Shown: positions 1-7,060 of the stretch, piece after piece
How the letters are laid out: each line of letters starts with the position of its first letter
Numbering within the stretch: position 1 is the first letter of the stretch
Position numbers and translations under genes: made by a program
Notes under the pieces: model-generated
Seen by the model: the letters and a program-made list of their open reading frames with translations, nothing else
The model's database searches: none
Told to the model about the DNA's origin: nothing
Assembly: GCA_012837615.1 (NCBI GenBank)
Contig: DUQX01000015.1
Location: forward strand, 1 to 35,365
Source: Bacillota bacterium
Lineage (GTDB): Bacteria > Bacillota > Dethiobacteria > DTU022 > UBA8154
DNA length: 35,365 nt
Direction of reading: 5' to 3'

Positions 1-867
1 CATAACTCGGAAGCTCTACGTCAAAAATATATTTCGGCCAAGGCTTCTGAAGAAAAACAAGAGGAGATTAATAATACAAATCACGCGCAAAAAACCCAGG
101 TAAAAGCCATTTTTTATGATGCCCTTAAAGAACGAAGGGTTGTCCTCCTCGAACATGAGGGTGCGCAAATTCTTGAAGCTTTTGGGATCAACTGTGCACC
201 CACCTATTTAGCCCGAAGCCCTGAGGATGCTGCCCAAATTGCCTCCCAAATAGGCTTTCCTGTAGTTCTCAAAATTGCCTCTCCGAATATTTTGCACAAA
301 ACCGACATCGGTGGAGTGTTGGTAGGAGTGGATAATACACATGGAGTAATACAAGGTTTTAAAGATATTATGCAAAGAGCAAGACACTTCCTACCGGATG
401 CGCCCCTTTATGGAGTAGAAGTACAAAAAATGATGCCTTCGGGAACAGAAACAATTATCGGTTCATCTTATGATGTTCAGTTCGGGCCCTTACTGGTGTT
501 TGGGCTGGGAGGTATTTATGTAAACCTTTTTGAAGATGTTTCTTTAAGGCTGGCAAAAAATTTAACTGAAAATGATGTGGATGAAATGATCATGGAAACT
601 AAAGCATACCGCCTTTTAAAAGGCTACAGAGGCAAAAACCCCCTCGATCTTCAGTCTTTAAAGAATGCCATTCTCAGGTTGGGACGCCTTGTATCAGATT
701 TTCCGGAAATCAAAGAAATGGACATTAACCCCCTGCTGGTTTATGAAAAAGGTGTCTGTGCAGTTGATGTAAAAATTACACTCTCACACGATATCGGTAT
801 TCAGCATCAACCGACGGAGGAAAAAAAGGAACTTGTATTCAACCAGCTTGCTGAAAGGAGATCATAA
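1..867 (+). CDS. ADP-forming acyl-CoA synthetase, C-terminal (ATP-grasp) part, 5' truncated
   Basis: The reading frame is open from the first base, so the gene begins outside the window. The visible 288 residues start with a charged linker and continue into the ATP-grasp beta domain: the HKTDIGGV segment near residue 99, a glycine-rich FGLGGIYVNLF stretch, and the closing MDINPLLV motif typical of acetate/acyl-CoA ligases (ADP-forming). In this family (Acd/COG1042) the enzyme converts acyl-CoA, ADP and phosphate to the free acid, CoA and ATP in the cytoplasm. A fused CoA-binding alpha domain probably lies upstream; this is inferred, because the linker-then-ATP-grasp order matches fused enzymes. 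The substrate cannot be read from the sequence. The stop overlaps the ribosome site of the next gene, so the two are probably co-transcribed. Confidence 0.85.
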   Translation, partial: HNSEALRQKYISAKASEEKQEEINNTNHAQKTQVKAIFYDALKERRVVLLEHEGAQILEAFGINCAPTYLARSPEDAAQIASQIGFPVVLKIASPNILHKTDIGGVLVGVDNTHGVIQGFKDIMQRARHFLPDAPLYGVEVQKMMPSGTETIIGSSYDVQFGPLLVFGLGGIYVNLFEDVSLRLAKNLTENDVDEMIMETKAYRLLKGYRGKNPLDLQSLKNAILRLGRLVSDFPEIKEMDINPLLVYEKGVCAVDVKITLSHDIGIQHQPTEEKKELVFNQLAERRS

Positions 868-868
868 T

Positions 869-1978
869 TTGTCAAAAAAATTATATTTAATGGGTAAGTC
901 GGGAGCGGGTAAAACAGCAATTGGGTTGGCATTTTCGTTACTCTGGAAAGAAAGAGGCAATAAGGTTGGTTTTTTTAAGCCAAAAACAGCAGGGAACAGC
1001 CTGCAACAAAACCATGACGCTGATATCATGTTGTTTAAGCAGGTTTTGAACATGCCCTGGGAACCCGAACGCATGGGGCCGCTAAGCCAAGAGTCTACAT
1101 ACATCTTTGGGCAATCAGACCACTCCAGGCTTTTTGTCAATAAAATGGTTGAAGTGCTAGATGATTGTTTCAAAGAAATATCAGATAATGTAGATATTAC
1201 CCTAATCGAGGGAAGCAGTTCCCCCAGCATATGTTTCTCAATATCGCTTGATGATTTTAGCCTCGCAAAAAAATGGAAATGCCCTGTAATCTATATTACC
1301 AGTTTACGAAGAGATAATGACCTGGATGAGATTCTTTTTTATAATAATTATATCCAGGCAAAAGGATTATATCTGATCGGAAACATACTAAATGATGTAT
1401 CTCCAGAAAAGATGGATAAGGTTAGAAATGTTTATGCTCCCATCATGAAAGAGAAAGGTTACACGGTGCTCGGCATTATTCCGTCAAACCCGCTAACAAG
1501 TTTTCCGACAGTAGCAGAGTACCAAAAAGCTCTTCAGGGAGAAATTTTAACCGGTGAAGAAAATATGGGAGCTATCGTAGAGGGTATAGAAATTGGTGCA
1601 ATGACTACTGAAGGCGCATTGCGCTATCTGAGACGCGGGCTAAACAAGGCGGTAATAACTGGAGGAGACCGCAGCGATATGGCATTGTGTGCGCTGGAAT
1701 CCAGTACCTCTGTGCTAATTCTTACCGGGGGATTATACCCCGATGTTCGGGTAATCTCGCAGGCAAGCGAGAAAGGAATACCGGTAATTCTTGTCCATTA
1801 CGATACATATACAGCCATAAATATGCTGCAGGGTATCGCCAAGCAAATTCGACCGGATGATACCGAATCAATAAACCTTATTAAAAATGAAGTATCAAGA
1901 CACTGCCGGTGGGAAAAAATCGATGAAGAAATGCATTCTTATAGTATTTGTACTGAGCGCAAAAATAATAATAGTTAG
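869..1978 (+). CDS. BioD-like P-loop / DRTGG domain protein (phosphotransacetylase N-terminal-like)
   Basis: The protein has 369 residues from a TTG start. AAAGGAGA lies about 7 bases upstream and inside the end of the preceding gene, which favours this start over the earlier in-frame TTG at 833. An N-terminal P-loop GKSGAGKT (residues 9-16) heads a BioD-like NTPase domain. The C-terminal part carries a DRTGG-domain signature (ITGGDRSDMALCAL, then LTGGLYPDV). The same two-domain unit forms the N-terminus of large phosphotransacetylases (COG0857), but no acetyltransferase domain follows here. Stand-alone versions often neighbour ADP-forming acyl-CoA synthetases. A regulatory or nucleotide-sensing role in acyl-CoA energy metabolism is an inference; no reaction can be assigned. 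Confidence 0.8.
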   Translation: MSKKLYLMGKSGAGKTAIGLAFSLLWKERGNKVGFFKPKTAGNSLQQNHDADIMLFKQVLNMPWEPERMGPLSQESTYIFGQSDHSRLFVNKMVEVLDDCFKEISDNVDITLIEGSSSPSICFSISLDDFSLAKKWKCPVIYITSLRRDNDLDEILFYNNYIQAKGLYLIGNILNDVSPEKMDKVRNVYAPIMKEKGYTVLGIIPSNPLTSFPTVAEYQKALQGEILTGEENMGAIVEGIEIGAMTTEGALRYLRRGLNKAVITGGDRSDMALCALESSTSVLILTGGLYPDVRVISQASEKGIPVILVHYDTYTAINMLQGIAKQIRPDDTESINLIKNEVSRHCRWEKIDEEMHSYSICTERKNNNS

Positions 1979-1998
1979 GGAAAATAAGTTTAAAAAAG

Positions 1999-2037
1999 AC
2001 ACCACCCGGGTATTACAACCCGATGGTGTTTTTTTTT
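1999..2037. terminator. Bidirectional intrinsic terminator between convergent genes
   Basis: ACACCA (1999-2004) pairs with TGGTGT (2024-2029), and CGGGT (2007-2011) pairs with ACCCG (2018-2022) across a small internal loop. A T-run follows on the plus strand (2029-2037) and an A-run precedes (1992-1997), so it can end the acyl-CoA synthetase operon and also the response regulator gene arriving from the other side. Confidence 0.8.
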
Positions 2038-2075
2038 ATGAAAATATGAAATTAGAAAAAATAATTATATGGGCT

Positions 2076-2777
2076 TTAGGAAAACGGGCATCTGAGCATG
2101 TATCCCAATCCGGTTCGAGAAATAATATATTCCGGTCTGGCCGGATTTTTCTCTATCTTTTTACGGAGGTGCCAGATATAAGCACGCAAATAATCTCTTT
2201 CATCGCGATATTCGGGACCCCAGACTTGGGTAAGAAGCTCCTCATGAGAAATGAGCTCATTTGGGCGTTTCGCCAGTACGCTTAACAGTCTAAATTCAGT
2301 AGAAGTAAGCTCCACCTTTTTCCCGAATCTTTTTACAGACGCCTGGGCAAAATTTATTTCGAAATAATCACATTTTAAAGAAGTACTAACCTTAGAATGC
2401 AGCTCCCCACCCGAACGGCGAAGTACCGCTTTTACCCGTGATAGAAGTTCCTGCGAACCAAAAGGTTTGGTCATATAATCATCGGCCCCGGCATCGAATC
2501 CCTTAACTTTATCTTTCTCCAGGGCCTTTGCAGTGAGCATGATAATCGGCACTCTGGAAAAAGAGCGAATTCGCTTGCAAACATCATATCCATCCAATTC
2601 ACCGGGAAGGATAATATCGAGAATAATTAAATCCGGGTTTTCAACCGCAGCCTTACGTACAGCCTCGCTCCCCTTATAAGCACATAATACCTTGTAGCCC
2701 TTTGCTTCCAAATTTGCCTGCACGAGCCTTACAAGACGCATTTCGTCATCAACTACCAGGATAGTCGGTTTTTTCAA
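2076..2777 (-). CDS. OmpR/PhoB-family response regulator
   Basis: The protein has 233 residues. The receiver domain (about 1-120) has the acidic pair D10-D11, the phosphoacceptor D54 in LDIILP, the switch threonine T82 and the conserved K104. A winged-helix domain with an ELTSTEFRLL stretch and the closing RTGLGYML follows. The chosen start is the TTG that places AGGAGG about 8 bases upstream; a GTG three codons earlier (2786) would sit on the ribosome site. The gene follows the histidine kinase by about 30 bases and is surely its cognate regulator. Targets are unknown. Confidence 0.9.
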   Translation of the reverse strand: MKKPTILVVDDEMRLVRLVQANLEAKGYKVLCAYKGSEAVRKAAVENPDLIILDIILPGELDGYDVCKRIRSFSRVPIIMLTAKALEKDKVKGFDAGADDYMTKPFGSQELLSRVKAVLRRSGGELHSKVSTSLKCDYFEINFAQASVKRFGKKVELTSTEFRLLSVLAKRPNELISHEELLTQVWGPEYRDERDYLRAYIWHLRKKIEKNPARPEYIISRTGLGYMLRCPFS

Positions 2778-2807
2778 ACAATGCACCTCCTACAAGCAAG
2801 CTCCGCT

Positions 2808-4076
2808 CTAGCTGCTCCAGCCATCATGGGTTTGTTTAAGGCTTGTCCCGTCAAAAGGTAGCGTAAAATAAAATGTGCTCCCCTTGCCGGGGGTGCTCCT
2901 TGCCCATATTCTCCCGCCTTGTTTTTCGACAATCTCACACGCTACGGGCAAACCCAGCCCAGTTCCGGCAAGATCGGACTTAACACGATAAAATTTTTCA
3001 AAAAGGCGGTTTAAATGTTCCGGCGCTATTCCCACCCCTTCATCAGCTACACTTATCGTTACTTCCCCGTTACCGATACTGCACTGTATAACGATAAGGC
3101 CTCCCTCCGGGGAATACTTCAGCGCGTTATCCAGAAGGTTATCCAAAACCTGCCTGGTACGCACGGGATCAGCCTCAATTATTGGTAAATCCTTCGGTAT
3201 ACTGACAACGAATTTATGTTTCGCGGTACGCATCCTGGCATCGTCAACAGCTTTGATAACGATAGGCGAGAGAAGAACGGGTTCTTTTTTCACGCTCAAC
3301 AGCCCTGATTCTATCATAGAAGAATCTATAAGGTCATCGATCAGTTTTTTCATTGTGTCGGCTTCGGCATTTATAATTTTTAAAAAATCATAGCTATCTT
3401 CCCGCTTCCACTGACCATTATGATCAAGCAATGTAGTAGCATATCCTTTGATACAGGTAAGCGGGGTACGTAGCTCGTGAGAAAGAGTGCAAACTAAACT
3501 AGAATACTTTTTCTCCTGGCTTTGTCTCAAAGTTTCTGCCTTATAAACAAATGGCCCTAACGTTTTGGCTATTTTCCTGAAAATGCTTAGGCTTCGCGAG
3601 GAAAAAGGATGAGCGACATTGCTCAAAAACAGAAGGCACCCGATACGGGTACCGCCTCTAATAACCATAGGAACACACAAGAGAAATTTAATTTGGCAGT
3701 TATTTGTATAATCAGTCGTAATACACTTTGCAAGCCCCTTAACAGCCCTCTTCCCTGCTAAAATAATAACCTTTCCCTTTATAAAGGCTTGCGCAACCGG
3801 GGATAAACCCGCTTTCTTCTTGACACATATTTCACAAAAGTATCGGTGCTCATAACCGCTGACGGAAACCGGAACAAGCTGCCTTTTTGAATCGTCATAG
3901 AGGTAAACAATAACCGCATCAATTCCGGCCAAGTCACTTTTTAATAGAAAAGCTGTATTCACAAGAAAACTGTCCAGATCAAAAGCCTCAAGCAGTTTTC
4001 TGTAAAGAGAAGACGTTGATCGTCTCCCAGAGACACTGCGGCGCCGGTTATTTTGATGCCTCATATCGAGCATCAC
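2808..4076 (-). CDS. Soluble GAF-domain sensor histidine kinase
   Basis: The protein has 422 residues and no membrane segment, so it should sense a cytoplasmic signal. A GAF-like sensor spans about residues 25-180. The HisKA H-box SHELRTPL carries the phospho-accepting H200. The HATPase part shows the N-box (DNLLDNALKYS), G1 (DEGVGIAPEH), an F-box-like FEKFYR and G2 (GTGLGL). The sensor is rich in cysteine (C81, C84, C118, C127, C134, C147), and C81-x2-C84 is a close pair, which could suit redox or iron-sulfur sensing; this is inference. The start is uncertain among GTG 4076, ATG 4073 and ATG 4064. Spacing suggests an operon with the response regulator. Confidence 0.9.
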   Translation of the reverse strand: MMLDMRHQNNRRRSVSGRRSTSSLYRKLLEAFDLDSFLVNTAFLLKSDLAGIDAVIVYLYDDSKRQLVPVSVSGYEHRYFCEICVKKKAGLSPVAQAFIKGKVIILAGKRAVKGLAKCITTDYTNNCQIKFLLCVPMVIRGGTRIGCLLFLSNVAHPFSSRSLSIFRKIAKTLGPFVYKAETLRQSQEKKYSSLVCTLSHELRTPLTCIKGYATTLLDHNGQWKREDSYDFLKIINAEADTMKKLIDDLIDSSMIESGLLSVKKEPVLLSPIVIKAVDDARMRTAKHKFVVSIPKDLPIIEADPVRTRQVLDNLLDNALKYSPEGGLIVIQCSIGNGEVTISVADEGVGIAPEHLNRLFEKFYRVKSDLAGTGLGLPVACEIVEKQGGRIWARSTPGKGSTFYFTLPFDGTSLKQTHDGWSS

Positions 4077-4155
4077 TACCTTAAAGCTTTATTTTTATCT
4101 TTCCAGAATAAATTATCTTACTTTATATTATATCATAGAACTATTTTACGTAAAA

Positions 4156-4647
4156 CTAATCCGAAAAACGGTTCCACACCCGAATTGCCGGCGTATGCAG
4201 AGAGCCAATAGCTGCAGAAAGACCTTTTCGTCTCAGAAAGTCGTCCTTATCTACAAAATAAATATTTAATATAAATGATAAACCGTCGGCGCTTGGAGAA
4301 AACATTGTCTGATACTCGGCAAGAAGGGCGTTTTGCAAAGCATCTACGATCGATTCGAGTGCAGCAGTATATACTTCTACATAAACTATTAACGTTAGGG
4401 GCAGGGTAGCCGATATTTCTTCTACTAACATTTCGGGATAGATAAATACTTCCAAAACATGTTCACTGGTTTCCCCTAAATAAATACCAACCTGTTTCGC
4501 CAGCCAGTAGCGAAAGTAACTATGGGCGTTGGCATCATTTTTTTTAAGAAGTTCCATGATGGCCCCCGCTTTTCCAAGTTTTTTCTCGGAATAGCGCAAG
4601 GAATCCTCAAGCATATCAGCAACGCGGTCCACCAGTTTCGTATACAT
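4156..4647 (-). CDS. Conserved-looking hypothetical protein, 163 aa
   Basis: I do not recognise the family. The ATG has a strong GGAAGGAGG ribosome site 7 bases upstream, which supports a real gene. The protein has no cysteine and no signal peptide. The N-terminal 60 residues look helical and charged; the middle (about 85-120) is hydrophobic and alternates in a way compatible with alpha/beta packing rather than a membrane span. It stands 79 bases upstream of the histidine kinase on the same strand, so it may be co-transcribed with the two-component system; a role in signalling is only contextual. Confidence 0.65.
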   Translation of the reverse strand: MYTKLVDRVADMLEDSLRYSEKKLGKAGAIMELLKKNDANAHSYFRYWLAKQVGIYLGETSEHVLEVFIYPEMLVEEISATLPLTLIVYVEVYTAALESIVDALQNALLAEYQTMFSPSADGLSFILNIYFVDKDDFLRRKGLSAAIGSLHTPAIRVWNRFSD

Positions 4648-4667
4648 GTGTACGCCTCCTTCCTTAC

Positions 4668-4684
4668 AAAGGGACGGTCCCTTT
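4668..4684. repeat. GGGACGGTCCC palindromic element
   Basis: A 17-base near-perfect palindrome (AAAGGGAC-G-GTCCCTTT) lies 20 bases upstream of the 163-aa gene. Its core resembles the repeats at 14892-15063 and the groEL terminator at 23631-23665, so it may be a member of one interspersed family. Confidence 0.5.
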
Positions 4685-4765
4685 ATTTAACCAGCATCAT
4701 GCGAAACTGGGAAGTAATCAAAATAATACTCATTGGATACTGGAATTAGAACCTTTAAATTGTAT

Positions 4766-6349
4766 TTAACCTTCCAGAATCCTGCTTACTTCTTCCTGAT
4801 CTGTCTGCATGATGTAGGAAATCCCGCTAACTTCGCTTGCCTCTCTGGTTAAAGAAGCAATATCATCCCTGGAAATATACTCCAGCGCAAATTTACGGCT
4901 TCCGCACATGATCTGCTTAAGTCCCTGTGACAACCTCTCGCTGAAGGTGTAAACACCCATAGCAGCCGTTGGAACCTGCTCAAACCTTTCTTTGCCGAGG
5001 ATATTTTTTAGTTCTGCAGCGGTCACAAAGATCTGTTCCCTGTTCCTTCCAAAACGCTCCACATAAACAGGGAGATTCCCTTCTCCAATATGCCGGCCGA
5101 TTGTCTTCGCCACCATTGCCGCAGCCAAAGGCGCGCGGGCCATACCGATACATTTCACGTACGGCGCACCGAGAGCCAGCCCTTTAAAAATCTGATCTTC
5201 CATCGTAAAACCTCCGGAAAACACCAGATCCGGCACATATTCGCCCTTGCGGGCCAAAGTGTCACAGAAATTATAGGCAAGAGAATGAAGTTCAACAGGC
5301 GGAACACCCCACTCATTCATCATTCTCCAAGGGCTCATGCCTGTTCCACCACCCGCTCCGTCCAGGATGAGGATGTCTACTTTTGCCACAGAGCAAAACT
5401 TAATAGCCCGGGCCAGGTCTGCCGGCCGATAGGCGCCTGTCTTCAGGGAAATGTACTTAGCACCTGCTTTGCGCAGCTCCTCCACGCGGCGGACAAAAGA
5501 CTCCAGTTCAACCATGCCAACACGGGAATGGCGTTCAAATTCCTTAAACTCACCCCGTTTAAATTTTTCTACCACCAGTGGGTTTTCGGGATCGGGAAGC
5601 ACAATATATCCCCTTTTTTTCAAAGTAAGAGCGCGATCGAGATCGTTTATCTTGACCTCACCGCCGATATCCTTGGCGCCCTGTCCCCATTTCATCTCCA
5701 CGGTGCGGACCCCGAGCTCCTGTATGGCGTACTCGTGCACTCCCAGGTTCGTATCCTCCACATTTGCCTGGACAACTATGTCTCCATAACCATCTGTCTG
5801 CCACTCCTGGAAGAGTTTTACCCGCCTGTCCAACTCCGGGCTTTTTACAACCTTCCCGTTTTTAATTTTCACTTCCGGATCCATACCGCAAACATTTTCT
5901 CCAATCGTAACGATTACTCCAGACAGCGCTGCTCCCACCGCAAGGCCGTCCCAGTTTATACTGGCTACTCGGGTCGACCCCATAGCCGATATAACCATCG
6001 GAAATCTCATCTTAATTCCCTTATCGTGTCCCAACCTCGTCTCCAGGTTTACTGAAGAAAAAATGGCTTTGTCGCTATCCGGTTCTATGCCCATCGCCCC
6101 GGTTGTTGTCCCCATAATAGAAAAGTGAGAATAATCGACAGGGTAGTTCTTCTCTGAAGCCGTACTGATTAGCCCAAACGGCTGCGGGTAAAGCACTTCA
6201 TGCCCGCGGTAAGCGGATTTACCAACCTCGCACATTCCTATACAACCGTCAATGCAGGTTGCGCACATCCCGCTCAGGCGATTAATGGAATCCTCAGTAC
6301 GATTTTTGGAAAGAGTAGCAGCACTGGAATTAATTCTTGAAAAACTCAT
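4766..6349 (-). CDS. FMN-binding glutamate-synthase-domain oxidoreductase with N-terminal Cys cluster
   Basis: The protein has 527 residues. The N-terminus holds C29-x2-C32-x3-C36-x3-C40, a probable iron-sulfur site. The rest is a GltB2-type (COG0069) TIM barrel: KWGQGAK (220-226) matches the flavin/substrate loop, and DGAGGGTGMSP (330-340) is the FMN phosphate signature. Two things normal for glutamate synthase are absent: the glutaminase domain, and the C-x5-C-x4-C 3Fe-4S motif, where only C400 remains. It lies one base after the stop of the NuoG-N-like gene in a tight operon with NuoF- and NuoE-like genes. I infer that it is the catalytic subunit of an NADH/ferredoxin-linked complex. Glutamate formation from ammonia, N-methylglutamate-like chemistry or another substrate are all open. 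Confidence 0.8.
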   Translation of the reverse strand: MSFSRINSSAATLSKNRTEDSINRLSGMCATCIDGCIGMCEVGKSAYRGHEVLYPQPFGLISTASEKNYPVDYSHFSIMGTTTGAMGIEPDSDKAIFSSVNLETRLGHDKGIKMRFPMVISAMGSTRVASINWDGLAVGAALSGVIVTIGENVCGMDPEVKIKNGKVVKSPELDRRVKLFQEWQTDGYGDIVVQANVEDTNLGVHEYAIQELGVRTVEMKWGQGAKDIGGEVKINDLDRALTLKKRGYIVLPDPENPLVVEKFKRGEFKEFERHSRVGMVELESFVRRVEELRKAGAKYISLKTGAYRPADLARAIKFCSVAKVDILILDGAGGGTGMSPWRMMNEWGVPPVELHSLAYNFCDTLARKGEYVPDLVFSGGFTMEDQIFKGLALGAPYVKCIGMARAPLAAAMVAKTIGRHIGEGNLPVYVERFGRNREQIFVTAAELKNILGKERFEQVPTAAMGVYTFSERLSQGLKQIMCGSRKFALEYISRDDIASLTREASEVSGISYIMQTDQEEVSRILEG

Positions 6350-6350
6350 C

Positions 6351-7058
6351 TTATAGCCTCCTTTTTACTTTAAGCTCTCTATTTGTATCTAATTCACACG
6401 CCACACAGGGATCCATAAAGCACATTTTATCATCAAAATAATCCAAACAGGGCTGTTGCAGGTTAAGGCAAGCGTTACATACCGGCTGCTCTTCCTGAGG
6501 GCCCTGACACCTGCTCTGACAAGCAGGACAGACATACATGCAACCTCCGCACAAACGGCATACCTCGGATTCTTTGTCAAACGGCGTTGTTACTTTGCGG
6601 TTGCTCCCCCGGTGGGCAAACCCTATGGCCTTTCCCTGCATCTGTTCCGCACACATACGTACACAGAGACCGCAGAGGATACAATCCTCATACCAGGGTG
6701 TAAAACGAACACTTGTAACATGATATTTGGAAGCCAAATCCTGGATTACCTTGGATGAGGGACAGGTCGCCAGGTAAAGCTCAATAAGCATCTTTCTCCT
6801 TTTTATCACCCAATCGGAATCGGTTCTTACAATTAGGCCCTCTTCCACCCTGTATGTGCAAGAGGTTACGAGCTTCGACTGCCCCGGGCTGCCGATTTCA
6901 ACCAGGCAAAGCCGGCAGGCTCCATAGGGGCTTAAACCTTCAAGGTAGCAGAGTGTCGGGATGGCAATGCCGTAAAATCGGGCAGCTTCCAGTATAGTCA
7001 TCCCTTCATCCACTTCTACTCTGAGCCCGTTCAGCGCTATTTGCACCACTTTTTTCAC
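6351..7058 (-). CDS. NuoG N-terminal-like / HydA N-terminal-like 2Fe-2S and 4Fe-4S electron-transfer subunit
   Basis: The protein has 235 residues. A plant-type 2Fe-2S domain is defined by C37, C48, C51 and C67. A C-x2-C-x2-C-x3-C set follows (C126, C129, C132, C136) and another (C167, C170, C173, C177). A further C-terminal group of cysteines (C184, C194, C197, C204, C213, C218, C221) is unusual. The His-Cys3 segment expected after the 2Fe-2S domain of NuoG and HydA (normally HPLDCxxC) is degenerate here (LATCPSS). It overlaps neither neighbour but is separated by only 1-2 bases from each. It would carry electrons between the NuoF-like flavin subunit and the FMN protein. Confidence 0.85.
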   Translation of the reverse strand: MKKVVQIALNGLRVEVDEGMTILEAARFYGIAIPTLCYLEGLSPYGACRLCLVEIGSPGQSKLVTSCTYRVEEGLIVRTDSDWVIKRRKMLIELYLATCPSSKVIQDLASKYHVTSVRFTPWYEDCILCGLCVRMCAEQMQGKAIGFAHRGSNRKVTTPFDKESEVCRLCGGCMYVCPACQSRCQGPQEEQPVCNACLNLQQPCLDYFDDKMCFMDPCVACELDTNRELKVKRRL

Positions 7059-7060
7059 CT

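Noticed and set aside
5090-6055. 321-codon plus-strand open frame
   Set aside because: It is antisense to the well-supported FMN protein gene, has no family motif and no ribosome site.
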